DNA from: Lysinibacillus sp. SGAir0095
GTDB taxonomy: Bacteria; Bacillota; Bacilli; Bacillales_A; Planococcaceae
Assembly: GCF_005491425.1 (NCBI RefSeq)
Contig: NZ_CP028083.1
Location: 3,502,001 to 3,566,000 of the forward strand
Reading direction: 5' to 3'
Length of the DNA stretch: 64,000 nt
Shown: positions 27,139-35,563 of the stretch, piece by piece
Layout of the letters: each line of letters begins with the position of its first letter
Position numbering within the stretch: the first letter of the stretch is position 1
Notes under the pieces: generated by a model
What the model was told of the DNA's origin: nothing
Databases searched by the model: none
Seen by the model: the letters and a program-made list of their open reading frames with translations, nothing else
Translations under genes and position numbers: made by a program

Positions 27139-27171
27139 AAAAAGGCTTCCTTCAAAAACGGAAGCCTTTTT
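27139..27171. terminator. Bidirectional terminator
   Basis: Perfect 12-bp arms AAAAAGGCTTCC and GGAAGCCTTTTT lie between two convergent genes and provide T-runs in both directions. Confidence 0.9.
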
Positions 27172-27192
27172 CAACCTTTACACCGGCGTTCT

Positions 27193-29553
27193 TTATCGAT
27201 CACGATGTACAATATTATTTAAAAACAACTTCAAAAACGACACGTTTTTAGGAATCGATTCTAATGCTTCAATTGCAAAGCAATAGTGCTCCCATAATTC
27301 ATTCTTTGCTCCATCTATTCCTAGAATTGTTACAAAAGTTGAGGTTTCATTTTCTAGATCCATTCCAGCTGATTTACCTAGATTTTCAAAATCCCCTTCC
27401 CTATCTAATAAATCATCCTTTATTTGAAAAGCAATCCCTGCATGACGAGAAAATTTCTTTAGAGCTTCCATTTCCCTTTCAGTTGCTTTCCCTAAAATGG
27501 CAGGCATCAGAAGGGCTGCTTCAAAGCCCAAAGCTGTTTTGTAAAAGCACATCGTTTCAAGCTCTGATTTCGTAAGCTTTTTCCTCTTCGATTCCAAATC
27601 CAGTACTTGCCCTTTACATATGTCTGCTGTAACTTGAGCCGAGTAACGAACTAATTCAAGAACCGTTTTTGAATCAAATTTATCAAGAAAAGTCTGTTGT
27701 TCTATTGCTTTTTGCGTAAGGAACAGACCTGTTAGTTCCGCAATAGCTTCATTATATATTTCATGAACAGTTTGACGTCCACGTCTATACGAAGCATTAT
27801 CCTGTGAAGGTAAGTCATCAAAAACTAAAGAAGCTGTATGCATGTACTCCAACGACTTAAACAAAGGAACAAGACCAGCCTCGTCTAAATCGTACATCTC
27901 TACCCCTACAAACCAGGCCATAATTGGTCTTAGCCGTTTTCCTTCACCTGTTAAACTATAATTTGCTGCTTCTAGAACAAGGTCCTGTTCAAACGCTGCC
28001 TCCAAATCTGGCGAAATTAAAAGAGCTTGGTTTACTCTTTCCTTTACATTTTGTATTTTTTCTCTGAACGCTTCTTTTTCTTCTTGTTGTTGTTTTAAAT
28101 GGTCAATCATATGATCACGTAATAACTTATCAAAAAAGTCTACATCATCGCCTTTTTCCACCATTTTTTGTAATACGGCATTAAAACCCGGGAAACCCGA
28201 AGCAAAACGCTTCATGACCTCTTCATACTTCTCCTTGCCATGCTTTTCCTTAAATCGTTTTAATCCATTAATCGCTCTATTTAATATCACTTCGAGAGTT
28301 TGGCTATGTGAATGATAGACGTTATGAATCAAGTTTGAAATTACCGCCCAATACATTTCAAATGGATTTATCAGATCTTTTCGATGATGCTGATGCTGAA
28401 TGTAATACGTATACGGCGTAACCGCACCCACTTTCAAATCATCAAACATATCCGCAAAGTCATCTGCTAATTGATTGTAGATCCCATATAAAAATGTTCG
28501 CTGTTCAAATCCATTGTCCGTATCTTGTATGACAGAACGAGCAACCAACCTAGAAGATGAAGACTTTAAAATAATCGGAACATAAAGCTCCTCGTTAGTA
28601 TAGGTTTCATTGGATAGTTCCTTTTGTCTATCGATTTCTTGTGAATGAAAGAAAACATAAGCTTGCTCGAAAAACTTATTTGAGGATTGTTGTGTTTGAA
28701 TATATTCAAATGCTTCTTTTAACTCTGCATGAATGAAATGTAGAAATTGTAGGGTCTCCTCTTTCCATTCACTCCCTAAAGGTGGAACCTTTCCAGTTAA
28801 AAGAGCTGTACGAATAAGCTGAGAAAACTGTTCCTTCTCTTTTTGTGTCAATAGATTGGAATCCAGAAGGTCATCAATAAAGGGATAAGTTAAACCATAA
28901 CAGTATCCTAGTCGAATTGCTTTATCGAGTTTCTTCCTTCTTTCACTTGCAGAAATCCCATCATCTAGCCCATCGATCGTATGCATCAGAACACCTGCAA
29001 TAATTTTAATGAGCTTACGCTGGGCATTCGCCGCATCTAACGCTTTTGGTATATTAGTGGACACCGTATTTAACTTGTTTAAAAGCCAATCTACCGTTAA
29101 AAGAATTTGTTCTTTCTTCCCCTTTTGAATGATCCAGTCAACGCTAAACAATTCCTTTTTTTCATTCTTTGCCGAATCAATAAGATTTGATTTTAAATCC
29201 TGAACAACACGATTTATTTTTGACTGTGTTTCTAAATCTTCTAGTGACTTACCTAAATCACGCAAATAGATATAAGAAATACTTCGTTTTAGATAATCCT
29301 CTAACTTATTTGTATATTCGAGCCATCTAATATAATGAGTTGTTTCTTTGGAACTCGGCTTTTTTTGTTTCGATGAAAAAAATGAAAAAAAGGAAGGATG
29401 ATGGATGTGATTTACTTTCCACTTTTGAAAATCCTCGATTAGATGAGGGATATAACTTTTTTTAGTCACCTGCTCATTCAGCAGTTGAAAATAGTCTCTT
29501 GCCAATTCTTCCACCTGTTGATAACTTTGACCAGCATTTATGACTTCTTTCAT
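27193..29553 (-). CDS. Two-domain polyprenyl synthase: unknown alpha-helical half fused to FPP/GGPP-synthase-like half
   Basis: A 786-residue protein, more than twice the length of ordinary polyprenyl synthases. The C-terminal half (about 515-786) is a canonical trans-prenyltransferase: GKRLRP 538-543, first Asp motif DDLPSQD 579-585 of the FPP-synthase type, RRG at 590, and second motif KDDLLD 712-717. It would condense isopentenyl diphosphate with an allylic diphosphate. The N-terminal half has its own DDLLD at 227-231 and DDFAD at 364-368. They are 137 residues apart, nearly the 134 between the C-terminal motifs. It may therefore be a second isoprenoid-synthase fold, active or degenerate. 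The ATG at 29553 is the frame start. The gene stands alone and its product is unknown. Confidence 0.85.
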   Translation of the reverse strand: MKEVINAGQSYQQVEELARDYFQLLNEQVTKKSYIPHLIEDFQKWKVNHIHHPSFFSFFSSKQKKPSSKETTHYIRWLEYTNKLEDYLKRSISYIYLRDLGKSLEDLETQSKINRVVQDLKSNLIDSAKNEKKELFSVDWIIQKGKKEQILLTVDWLLNKLNTVSTNIPKALDAANAQRKLIKIIAGVLMHTIDGLDDGISASERRKKLDKAIRLGYCYGLTYPFIDDLLDSNLLTQKEKEQFSQLIRTALLTGKVPPLGSEWKEETLQFLHFIHAELKEAFEYIQTQQSSNKFFEQAYVFFHSQEIDRQKELSNETYTNEELYVPIILKSSSSRLVARSVIQDTDNGFEQRTFLYGIYNQLADDFADMFDDLKVGAVTPYTYYIQHQHHRKDLINPFEMYWAVISNLIHNVYHSHSQTLEVILNRAINGLKRFKEKHGKEKYEEVMKRFASGFPGFNAVLQKMVEKGDDVDFFDKLLRDHMIDHLKQQQEEKEAFREKIQNVKERVNQALLISPDLEAAFEQDLVLEAANYSLTGEGKRLRPIMAWFVGVEMYDLDEAGLVPLFKSLEYMHTASLVFDDLPSQDNASYRRGRQTVHEIYNEAIAELTGLFLTQKAIEQQTFLDKFDSKTVLELVRYSAQVTADICKGQVLDLESKRKKLTKSELETMCFYKTALGFEAALLMPAILGKATEREMEALKKFSRHAGIAFQIKDDLLDREGDFENLGKSAGMDLENETSTFVTILGIDGAKNELWEHYCFAIEALESIPKNVSFLKLFLNNIVHRDR

Positions 29554-29777
29554 TTTTTCACCCTTGCCTTTTACTCATTTTTCGGTAGAAGTGGAGCACT
29601 TCTTACCCATACTTCAAACTTTCGTGGATATACTATATGTAGTTAAATACTATTCTTTTTACAACTTCTAAATACCATATGGTTAAATATCTGACAAAAT
29701 AGTCTGATGAAATTCCAATATCATTGTTTCAAATTATGATAATTGGTAAATATTAGATTAAAAGGAGGTGTTTTTTT

Positions 29778-29951
29778 ATGGCTACAGATGTTCTTTGTGA
29801 AGTGGATAGCTGTTCCTATTGGGCTACAGGCAATCGTTGTGATGCAACACGAATCTATGTTGTTACTAGTCGCAACACCGATGAAGCATCCAAAAGTGAA
29901 GAAACAGATTGCAAAACCTTTGAGAAAAAAGAAGATGATATTATTTCTTAA
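29778..29951 (+). CDS. DUF1540-type small Cys protein
   Basis: A 57-residue protein with four Cys at positions 7, 12, 21 and 45. It begins MATDVLCEVDSCSYWATGNRCDATRIYV, which matches the DUF1540 family. The Cys set suggests a small metal-binding, probably zinc, domain. Function of the family is unknown; it is common in spore-formers. AAAGGAGGTGTTTTTTT precedes the ATG. A longer frame overlapping this locus in another phase (29743-30045) is a shadow. Confidence 0.82.
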   Translation: MATDVLCEVDSCSYWATGNRCDATRIYVVTSRNTDEASKSEETDCKTFEKKEDDIIS

Positions 29952-29964
29952 TAGAAAAATAAGT

Positions 29965-29996
29965 AGAGGCTCAAACCATCCACTTGAGCCTCTTTA
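29965..29996 (+). terminator. Rho-independent terminator of the DUF1540 gene
   Basis: AGAGGCTCAA and TTGAGCCTCT form a perfect 10-bp stem followed by TTTATCA. Confidence 0.83.
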
Positions 29997-30108
29997 TCAT
30001 CGTTCTTTTCAAACATTCAATAATTTTTTTCTCCATATCATATGATGGCTATTTTCTTATTTCCATTTTACCCAATTGGTGTTCCCCCTGCATCAAATAA
30101 ATGCCTGA

Positions 30109-30879
30109 TTATTCGACTGTAATATTCCCATTATCGGATTTTAACTTAATTATAATATCGCCACTACCAATCACTTTCTCTGTAGTTGAAACTCCATAGA
30201 TATCAATATTTCCATTATCGGTCTTCACATCAAATTGAACATTTTTAGATTTACCTTTTGTTTTCACAAGAATTTGACCATTATCTGTTTCCAAATCCAT
30301 TGGCTCATCTAGACTGTCGGTTATAACTGTCACTTTACCGTTATTGGATTGGCCATAGATTGCCCCTACACTGTCTTCAATTACTACATCCCCATTGTCT
30401 GTATCTACATTCATCTCTTTACTTTCCACTTCTTTAATAATGATTTCCCCATTATCCGCATCTGCCACTAATTCGTTTAGCTGAAGCTGAGAAACAAGTA
30501 TTGTTCCATTATCGGATTCAACTTTGATTTCACCATATTCATTTTTCGGTAAACCAACAGTTACTAGAGGTGATTTTGAAAAGAAATTAAAAGAAAACCA
30601 TCTAATGCCTTTACGCTCAACGTCAATCTCCAACGTATTCCCCTTCACCTTTACATCTAACTTATAACGATTATTTTCATTATTATCTAATTCAATTAAG
30701 GCTTCGTCACCTTCTATAGGCATTAAACGAACTTCTGCATTGTCACTTTCTACTTCAACATTCGAGAAATCTTTGTCGATTGTAATATCTTCTTCTTTCC
30801 CATTTGTTAAAAGTTGAAAGACAATTACTGCTATAATAGCAACCAAAGCTACCCAGATAAAAATTTTCTTTTTTTCCAC
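30109..30879 (-). CDS. Membrane-anchored DUF4097 protein
   Basis: A 256-residue protein with one N-terminal membrane segment (FIWVALVAIIAVIVFQLL). A long extracytoplasmic or cytoplasmic beta-rich domain follows. The domain repeats the pattern xxSDNG or xxTDNG about every 20 residues, for example VESDNGTI, ADADNGEI, VDTDNGDV, LETDNGQI, VKTDNGNI and LKSDNGNI. This regular spacing is the mark of DUF4097, a predicted beta-helix seen in LiaG and related envelope-stress proteins. It is a single gene, and no LiaRS-like partner is next to it. Confidence 0.8.
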   Translation of the reverse strand: MEKKKIFIWVALVAIIAVIVFQLLTNGKEEDITIDKDFSNVEVESDNAEVRLMPIEGDEALIELDNNENNRYKLDVKVKGNTLEIDVERKGIRWFSFNFFSKSPLVTVGLPKNEYGEIKVESDNGTILVSQLQLNELVADADNGEIIIKEVESKEMNVDTDNGDVVIEDSVGAIYGQSNNGKVTVITDSLDEPMDLETDNGQILVKTKGKSKNVQFDVKTDNGNIDIYGVSTTEKVIGSGDIIIKLKSDNGNITVE

Positions 30880-31080
30880 TCTAACACTTTCCTCTCCCTA
30901 ATAGTCACTTTAATATCATGATACATGGTAATTAAATGCAACATAACGACCCTTTAATGTAATTTTCTCTAAGTCTCAAGACGTAGATTCTCTACACACT
31001 AAACGAATTAATCAATTATATTTTAAATAATTTTGAACATGCTAAAAGAAAATCTTGATTACTTTTAAGGAGAGTTGTTC

Positions 31081-31737
31081 ATGAAACTCTTTCAAGTTAG
31101 AAAGGGACAGTTTGTTTATTTTGAAAACGAGTTACATAAAGTTTATGCAGTGAAACCGATGTACAAAAAATCAATCCATCTCATAAGGCTACGCGATTTA
31201 ACTCAAGTGTTATCAAAAGCAGCAGAAATTGAGAAATACCAGCCAAAAGAACGGGATAGCTTTATTTTCAACAAAAAAGTTTATACATTGTCTAGAGAAC
31301 GAAAGGCTGAGGTTGGTGATTATGTATTAATTACAAATCCTAATCCAGATATATTAGATTATTACACATTAAATGCTATCGAAATCGTATCGTCTGTAGA
31401 AAACAAAGGTGTCATCACTAACGATTCAAACGGAATTCGGCATAATGAGTACCTACTAATGGTACCAGGACGAAATGAAAATAGTAATGCCATTGAATAT
31501 CGGGAGAGACCAACTAATGACGATCGTGATTTAACTGACGAAACAAGTATTTATAATGATTTACTCCCTATAATTGGCGACGTTTATAAGAAAAGCAACA
31601 AAGATTCCGAATTGGAAGTTATGGTTGTCGGCGTCAATGATACCACAGTCTTTCTAGGAAACGGCAGCCAAGTTCCCCAGGAGGAACTTATGGATACAGA
31701 AAAGTGGTTATTTCAGTATAATCTTGTGGAGAAATGA
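31081..31737 (+). CDS. Hypothetical conserved protein, 218 residues
   Basis: I cannot name this protein. It is soluble, without Cys, signal or membrane segment. It opens MKLFQVRKGQFVYFENELHKVY, a beta-strand pattern suggestive of a KOW/SH3-like barrel, and contains two further strand-rich repeats around residues 75-115 and 165-215 (VGDYVLITNP, LEVMVVGVNDTTVFLGNG). The start at ATG 31081 follows AAGGAGAG; the frame opens two codons upstream with TTG. It is monocistronic and followed by a strong terminator at 31887. Confidence 0.65.
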   Translation: MKLFQVRKGQFVYFENELHKVYAVKPMYKKSIHLIRLRDLTQVLSKAAEIEKYQPKERDSFIFNKKVYTLSRERKAEVGDYVLITNPNPDILDYYTLNAIEIVSSVENKGVITNDSNGIRHNEYLLMVPGRNENSNAIEYRERPTNDDRDLTDETSIYNDLLPIIGDVYKKSNKDSELEVMVVGVNDTTVFLGNGSQVPQEELMDTEKWLFQYNLVEK

Positions 31738-31886
31738 TAGAGGTGGGATACTATTTCCATTTTCCCTATTGGAATACATTTTGAGCTGAAATTGTTCAAA
31801 GAACTGCTCATCCCATTAATGAAATGCATCATTTCTTACAGTAATTGTAAAATGCAGTTCGTCTGCTTTATGGTTCAAAATATATT

Positions 31887-31923
31887 AAACTGCTTGCGGG
31901 TTCTAGCCTGCAAGCAGTTTTTT
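31887..31923. terminator. Bidirectional terminator
   Basis: AAACTGCTTGCGGG and CCTGCAAGCAGTTT form a 13-bp stem with one G-T mismatch and are followed by TTTTTT on the plus strand. It ends the upstream hypothetical gene and the convergent oxidoreductase gene. Confidence 0.88.
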
Positions 31924-31927
31924 CTAT

Positions 31928-32986
31928 TTATTGTGGTTCGCCGGCAGCTTCCCAGCGTTTGATTTCTTCTCGAACGATTGGTGCAACTTCTTTTCCTAAT
32001 AGTTCGATGGATTTCATTACATCTTCATGTGGCATTGAGCCGACTGGGCAGTGTAGCATGAAGCGGGTAATTCCAACCTTTTTACGAAGCATAATAATTT
32101 TCTCTGCAACAGTTTTTACATCTCCTGTATAAAGAGCTCCCTCTAAGCTACGCGCATAATCAAAGGATTCACGTGTATATTGTCCCCAACCGCGCTCTCT
32201 ACCCAATACGTTCATAGCGTACTGTGTTGGTGGGAAGAATTTGTCGATTGCTTCATCAGCTGTCTCTGCTATAAATCCATGAGAATGGGATGCAACAGTT
32301 AGATTAGATGGGTCATGACCCGCTTCTTGTGCTGCTCTATAGTACAGCTTTACAAGAGAAGAAAATTGAAATGGGCTACCACCAATAATCGCTAATGCAA
32401 GTGGTAATCCAAGATAGCCTGCACGAGCTACAGATTGAGGTGTACCCCCACTAGCGATCCAAACAGGTAAAGTATCCTGGACAGGTCGAGGATACACTCC
32501 GCGATTTGGGATGTCTGCTCGGTGCTTGCCTTTCCAATTAACGATTTCATTTTTTGTTAATTGTAATAGCAACTCCAGCTTTTCTTCATAGAGCTCATCA
32601 TAATCTTTTAGGTCATAGCCAAATAACGGGAAAGATTCGATAAATGATCCACGTCCGGCCATAATTTCTGCACGACCATTTGAAATAGCATCAACAGTTG
32701 AAAATTCTTGGAAGACTCTAACAGGATCATCAGAAGACAAGACTGTAACAGCACTCGTCAATCGAATGTTTTTTGTTCGTGCTGCAGCAGCAGCAAGTAT
32801 TACTGCTGGAGCAGAGCTGGCATAGTCTTTACGATGATGCTCCCCTACTCCATAGACATCCAATCCTACTTTATCAGCTAACACTATTTCCTCAATAACT
32901 TCGCGAATACGTTGTGCATGACTTATCGTTTTACCTGTTTTTACGTCGGGTGTTGTCTCTACAAAGGTTGTTAGACCAATTTCCAT
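31928..32986 (-). CDS. LLM-class (luciferase-like) flavin-dependent oxidoreductase
   Basis: A 352-residue TIM-barrel protein of the bacterial luciferase-like monooxygenase superfamily. Typical blocks are DVYGVGEHHRKDYASSAPAV near residue 45, TKNIRLTSAVTVLSSDDPVRVFQEFSTVD (about 70-100), GRAEIMAGRGSFIESFPLFG (about 105-125) and PVWIASGGTPQSVARAG near 175. It uses reduced FMN or F420 to oxidise an unknown substrate; in Firmicutes FMN is likely. The closest type I recall is the YtmO/Atu2307-like group of putative oxidoreductases. It stands alone. Confidence 0.87.
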   Translation of the reverse strand: MEIGLTTFVETTPDVKTGKTISHAQRIREVIEEIVLADKVGLDVYGVGEHHRKDYASSAPAVILAAAAARTKNIRLTSAVTVLSSDDPVRVFQEFSTVDAISNGRAEIMAGRGSFIESFPLFGYDLKDYDELYEEKLELLLQLTKNEIVNWKGKHRADIPNRGVYPRPVQDTLPVWIASGGTPQSVARAGYLGLPLALAIIGGSPFQFSSLVKLYYRAAQEAGHDPSNLTVASHSHGFIAETADEAIDKFFPPTQYAMNVLGRERGWGQYTRESFDYARSLEGALYTGDVKTVAEKIIMLRKKVGITRFMLHCPVGSMPHEDVMKSIELLGKEVAPIVREEIKRWEAAGEPQ

Positions 32987-33128
32987 GTTCTACTCTCCAC
33001 TTCTTATTTCCTATAGATATTCAGTTTGCTATGGAAATACAATATTCTATAAATTTAATGATACATGAATATTGGAAGGTGTTTCAATTTTGCTGTTTAT
33101 AGTTTGCAAAGAACGGGCGACTTCTACT

Positions 33129-33350
33129 TTATTGGTAAGTTGTTAAAAACTTCTTTTCAAATTCTTCAGTAGCACACGGTCTACCAAAATAAAAATGGAA
33201 TGGCAATTTTGCGTTTTTAAGTAATTAAAGGAAGAGTAGCCTGTACCAAAATCGTCGATAAAGATTTTCACTCCCAAATCCTTTTATTCATGAAGTGTTT
33301 TAAAGACATTCTCTTCATTTTTCATATCCAACTTTCACTAACTCGAGATT
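33129..33350 (-). pseudogene. Remnant of an EAL-domain (c-di-GMP phosphodiesterase) gene
   Basis: Reading the minus strand gives ENVFKTLHE, a stop codon, then KDLGVKIFIDDFGTGYSSFNYLK, the hallmark core of EAL domains. The next bases shift frame to FYFGRPCATEEFEKKF and a stop, which is the usual C-terminal end of EAL domains. The segment between the core and the end is deleted. So the remnant has at least one in-frame stop, one frameshift and one internal deletion, and no start. The flanking sequence from 32987 to 33436 holds no intact gene. Confidence 0.8.
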
Positions 33351-33395
33351 TTTACCATATTCGGTTTAGATTTTCCAAATACAAAAGTCCTATAT

Positions 33396-33421
33396 AAAAA
33401 GAAGGAGAAATTTTCTCCTTC
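33396..33421 (-). terminator. Rho-independent terminator of nrnB
   Basis: GAAGGAGAAA and TTTTCTCCTTC form a perfect stem of about 10 bp, followed on the minus strand by TTTTTATATAGG. It lies 16 nt past the nrnB stop codon. Confidence 0.8.
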
Positions 33422-33436
33422 ATCTAGTTCGTAAGC

Positions 33437-34612
33437 TTATTTTTTCTTAACTTCTTGAATTAAATAGTCTACAAATAAGTCATCTTTGACTAGCCACGCT
33501 TCATATTTCCTTTTTATGAAATTTTCCGCATCCTCAAATTGGGAAAAGTTCTGATCAAGTACCTTTTTATTTTTTTCAATTATCCACAAATCTTTTTTAG
33601 GATAGATGAACAAAATATCATCTTTTCTATTTTTATAGAGTGATCCAAATGTAGAATTCTTTATGTTATAGCGGTTTCTTTTGGCATCCTCTTGTATTGG
33701 CTCAAGGTGAAATGTATCTAATACAAAATGTTTGTATGCTTCGTCAGTTAACATACTTCCAGATGCCTTCTGATGACCTCCGCCACCATAATGCCCCGCT
33801 ACTTCAGATACATCTATATGATCATGAATTGTTCTGTAGGAGATTCTTTTTCCACCCATATTCAAAATGACAATATAATCTATATGAGCATATTCTTTCC
33901 CTAACTCATTCCCTAATTCAGAATGATAAGATTCTGCATAAACAACACCTGCATAGAAATCCCTAACTTTCTTTTGCACAATTTCCCTTTTCTTTCGACG
34001 AATATACCGTTCAATTTTATCTTCTTCCATGTTGAGCAATCTTTTTTCAAACTCATCAAAATCAAAATGATTGTTAGATGATAGACGCTCAATCATTGTT
34101 TCTTCAAAATCATCAATTGAGACTAGATAAAAGAGGGAATTTAATGAATGTGCTTTTTGATTTTCGTTCTTCTCCCATTCCCACGTATCATATTGCCTGA
34201 CAAGCTCTACAAATTCAGATATGGAATCCTTTGCTTCTAAATAGTTCATTGCTAAGAGATACTCATAAAACAATGAAGTAGCTGATGTTAATTTCCCGGC
34301 GGTATCTTCAACTGCTACACAGCCCCATTTATAATCATCTAGATGCAAAGCTGATTTATGGTGATCAATCAACTGGAAATTACCATGCTCTTCGTAAAAA
34401 TTATTTAATTTCGTTACATTTTCTTCATTTGGCGATAAGTCTGTAATAAATAAAAAAGTTTCAGCACCATCATTTTCTAAGAAAAATTCAATTTCACGAT
34501 TTAATGAAGCAACCGAATTATATCGCACTTTTACATCTTGTCCAAAAGCCAGTTTGGCTAAAATACCGCAGCCAACTCCATCTAAATCATTGTGAGTCAA
34601 TAGTTTGTACAT
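33437..34612 (-). CDS. nrnB: DHH/DHHA1 phosphoesterase, NrnB-like oligoribonuclease
   Basis: A 391-residue protein very like B. subtilis NrnB (YngD) as I remember it, which degrades oligoribonucleotides and possibly cyclic-dinucleotide products in the cytoplasm. The start MYKLLTHNDLDGVGCGILAKLAFG contains the DHH-family HNDLDG metal motif. Others are FITDLSP, IDHHKSA near residue 85 (the DHH motif) and GGGGHQKASG near 280 in the DHHA1 domain. RQYDTWEWE is also shared. A GTG opens the frame at 34621, but GAGGTGAAGAAT is spaced for the ATG at 34612. Confidence 0.9.
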   Translation of the reverse strand: MYKLLTHNDLDGVGCGILAKLAFGQDVKVRYNSVASLNREIEFFLENDGAETFLFITDLSPNEENVTKLNNFYEEHGNFQLIDHHKSALHLDDYKWGCVAVEDTAGKLTSATSLFYEYLLAMNYLEAKDSISEFVELVRQYDTWEWEKNENQKAHSLNSLFYLVSIDDFEETMIERLSSNNHFDFDEFEKRLLNMEEDKIERYIRRKKREIVQKKVRDFYAGVVYAESYHSELGNELGKEYAHIDYIVILNMGGKRISYRTIHDHIDVSEVAGHYGGGGHQKASGSMLTDEAYKHFVLDTFHLEPIQEDAKRNRYNIKNSTFGSLYKNRKDDILFIYPKKDLWIIEKNKKVLDQNFSQFEDAENFIKRKYEAWLVKDDLFVDYLIQEVKKK

Positions 34613-34756
34613 ATTCTTCACCTCAACTCGTAGTATGGTTTTTATTAAATAAATTCATGTCTATTCAAAATACTCATCTTAAAAACTTTTTAAAGTATAT
34701 ATTTCTATCTTTAGGTCAAAAATTATATTGATAAAATTCATTAAAGGGATGACACC

Positions 34757-35038
34757 ATGAGTAAACATCAGTCAAGATTAAAGGAAAATAAAGTCACACA
34801 GATAATTCTGCTAGAAATAGTTTGTTTTTCTATTGTAGTTGCCATATTGGATTCTGTATCAATTCAACCTAGTGTAACGTCGATTTATTTTTATCTATTA
34901 TTATTAATAGTAACTGCAACTATCTATAAACCTGTTCGTTTATTTTTAGTTCGAAGTGTTTCTTTCGTTTTCAAAGCACTATTTTTAAGCATCAAATCCC
35001 TATGCACAACAGCCATTTCATTTATTTCACATAAATAA
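34757..35038 (+). CDS. Hypothetical small membrane protein
   Basis: I do not recognise this 93-residue protein. It has a charged N-terminus (MSKHQSRLKENKVTQ) and two hydrophobic segments at about 16-33 and 43-58. A basic amphipathic stretch follows (KPVRLFLVRSVSFVFKAL), with another hydrophobic end. AAAGGGATGACACC precedes the ATG. No partner gene is adjacent. Confidence 0.55.
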   Translation: MSKHQSRLKENKVTQIILLEIVCFSIVVAILDSVSIQPSVTSIYFYLLLLIVTATIYKPVRLFLVRSVSFVFKALFLSIKSLCTTAISFISHK

Positions 35039-35175
35039 ATGATATTCCAATATGAAATACTGAAAAATCAATTAATTATTCTATTTAATACATTTTGATA
35101 GACCAATTGTCACTTCCCCTTTTTCCTTTTTTTCATACTATACAAGGAGAAACTAAGGAAAAGGAGGAGCATTGC

Positions 35176-35514
35176 GTGGCAAATAGAAGAACTCAAAATG
35201 GAAATAGAAATGGCAATCTAATGCCACCTCAGAATAGAATACAAAATATGGATAATTCAAATGTAATTAACGAAGAAGAGTTCATTGCTAAGCTGAGCGC
35301 CATGGGTGGAGTAATCTCGACAATTGGTGGGATCATGTCTACAGCAGCCTCCTTCCTAGCCTTGCAAAAATTTCAACGCGATATAATTATTGAAGAAGAA
35401 CCAACAGGCAACGGTAACCGTAACGCACCAAAAGATGATCGCATAAGCGAGTTAGAAAAACAAATACAATATTTAATAAAAGAAATCGATGAATTAAAAG
35501 ATCGGAAATCATAG
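35176..35514 (+). CDS. Hypothetical protein with Asn-rich head and coiled-coil tail
   Basis: A 112-residue protein of unknown function. The start is a GTG at 35176, placed 8 nt after AAGGAGG; the earlier frame start at 35095 lacks a ribosome binding site. The first 30 residues are Asn/Arg-rich (NRRTQNGNRNGN). A Gly/Ala-rich hydrophobic helix follows (LSAMGGVISTIGGIMSTAAS). The tail is a heptad-like, charged coiled coil (ISELEKQIQYLIKEIDELKD). The composition is like small spore or surface-layer accessory proteins, but no family is evident. Confidence 0.6.
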   Translation: MANRRTQNGNRNGNLMPPQNRIQNMDNSNVINEEEFIAKLSAMGGVISTIGGIMSTAASFLALQKFQRDIIIEEEPTGNGNRNAPKDDRISELEKQIQYLIKEIDELKDRKS

Positions 35515-35523
35515 CATAAAAAA

Positions 35524-35557
35524 ACTCCACATAAGATTTCTCTAATGTGGCGTTTTA
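35524..35557. terminator. Terminator between convergent genes
   Basis: The arms ACTCCACAT and ATGTGGCGT form a stem of 6-7 bp. Plus strand: TTTTAAAAGT follows. Minus strand: TTTTTTTATG follows, so it probably works best for the SLH/nucleotidase gene. Confidence 0.65.
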
Positions 35558-35563
35558 AAAGTA

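Noticed and set aside
29743..30045. A 100-residue frame over the DUF1540 locus
   Set aside because: The ribosome binding site and the four-Cys family pattern belong to the frame starting at 29778. The longer frame runs through the terminator.
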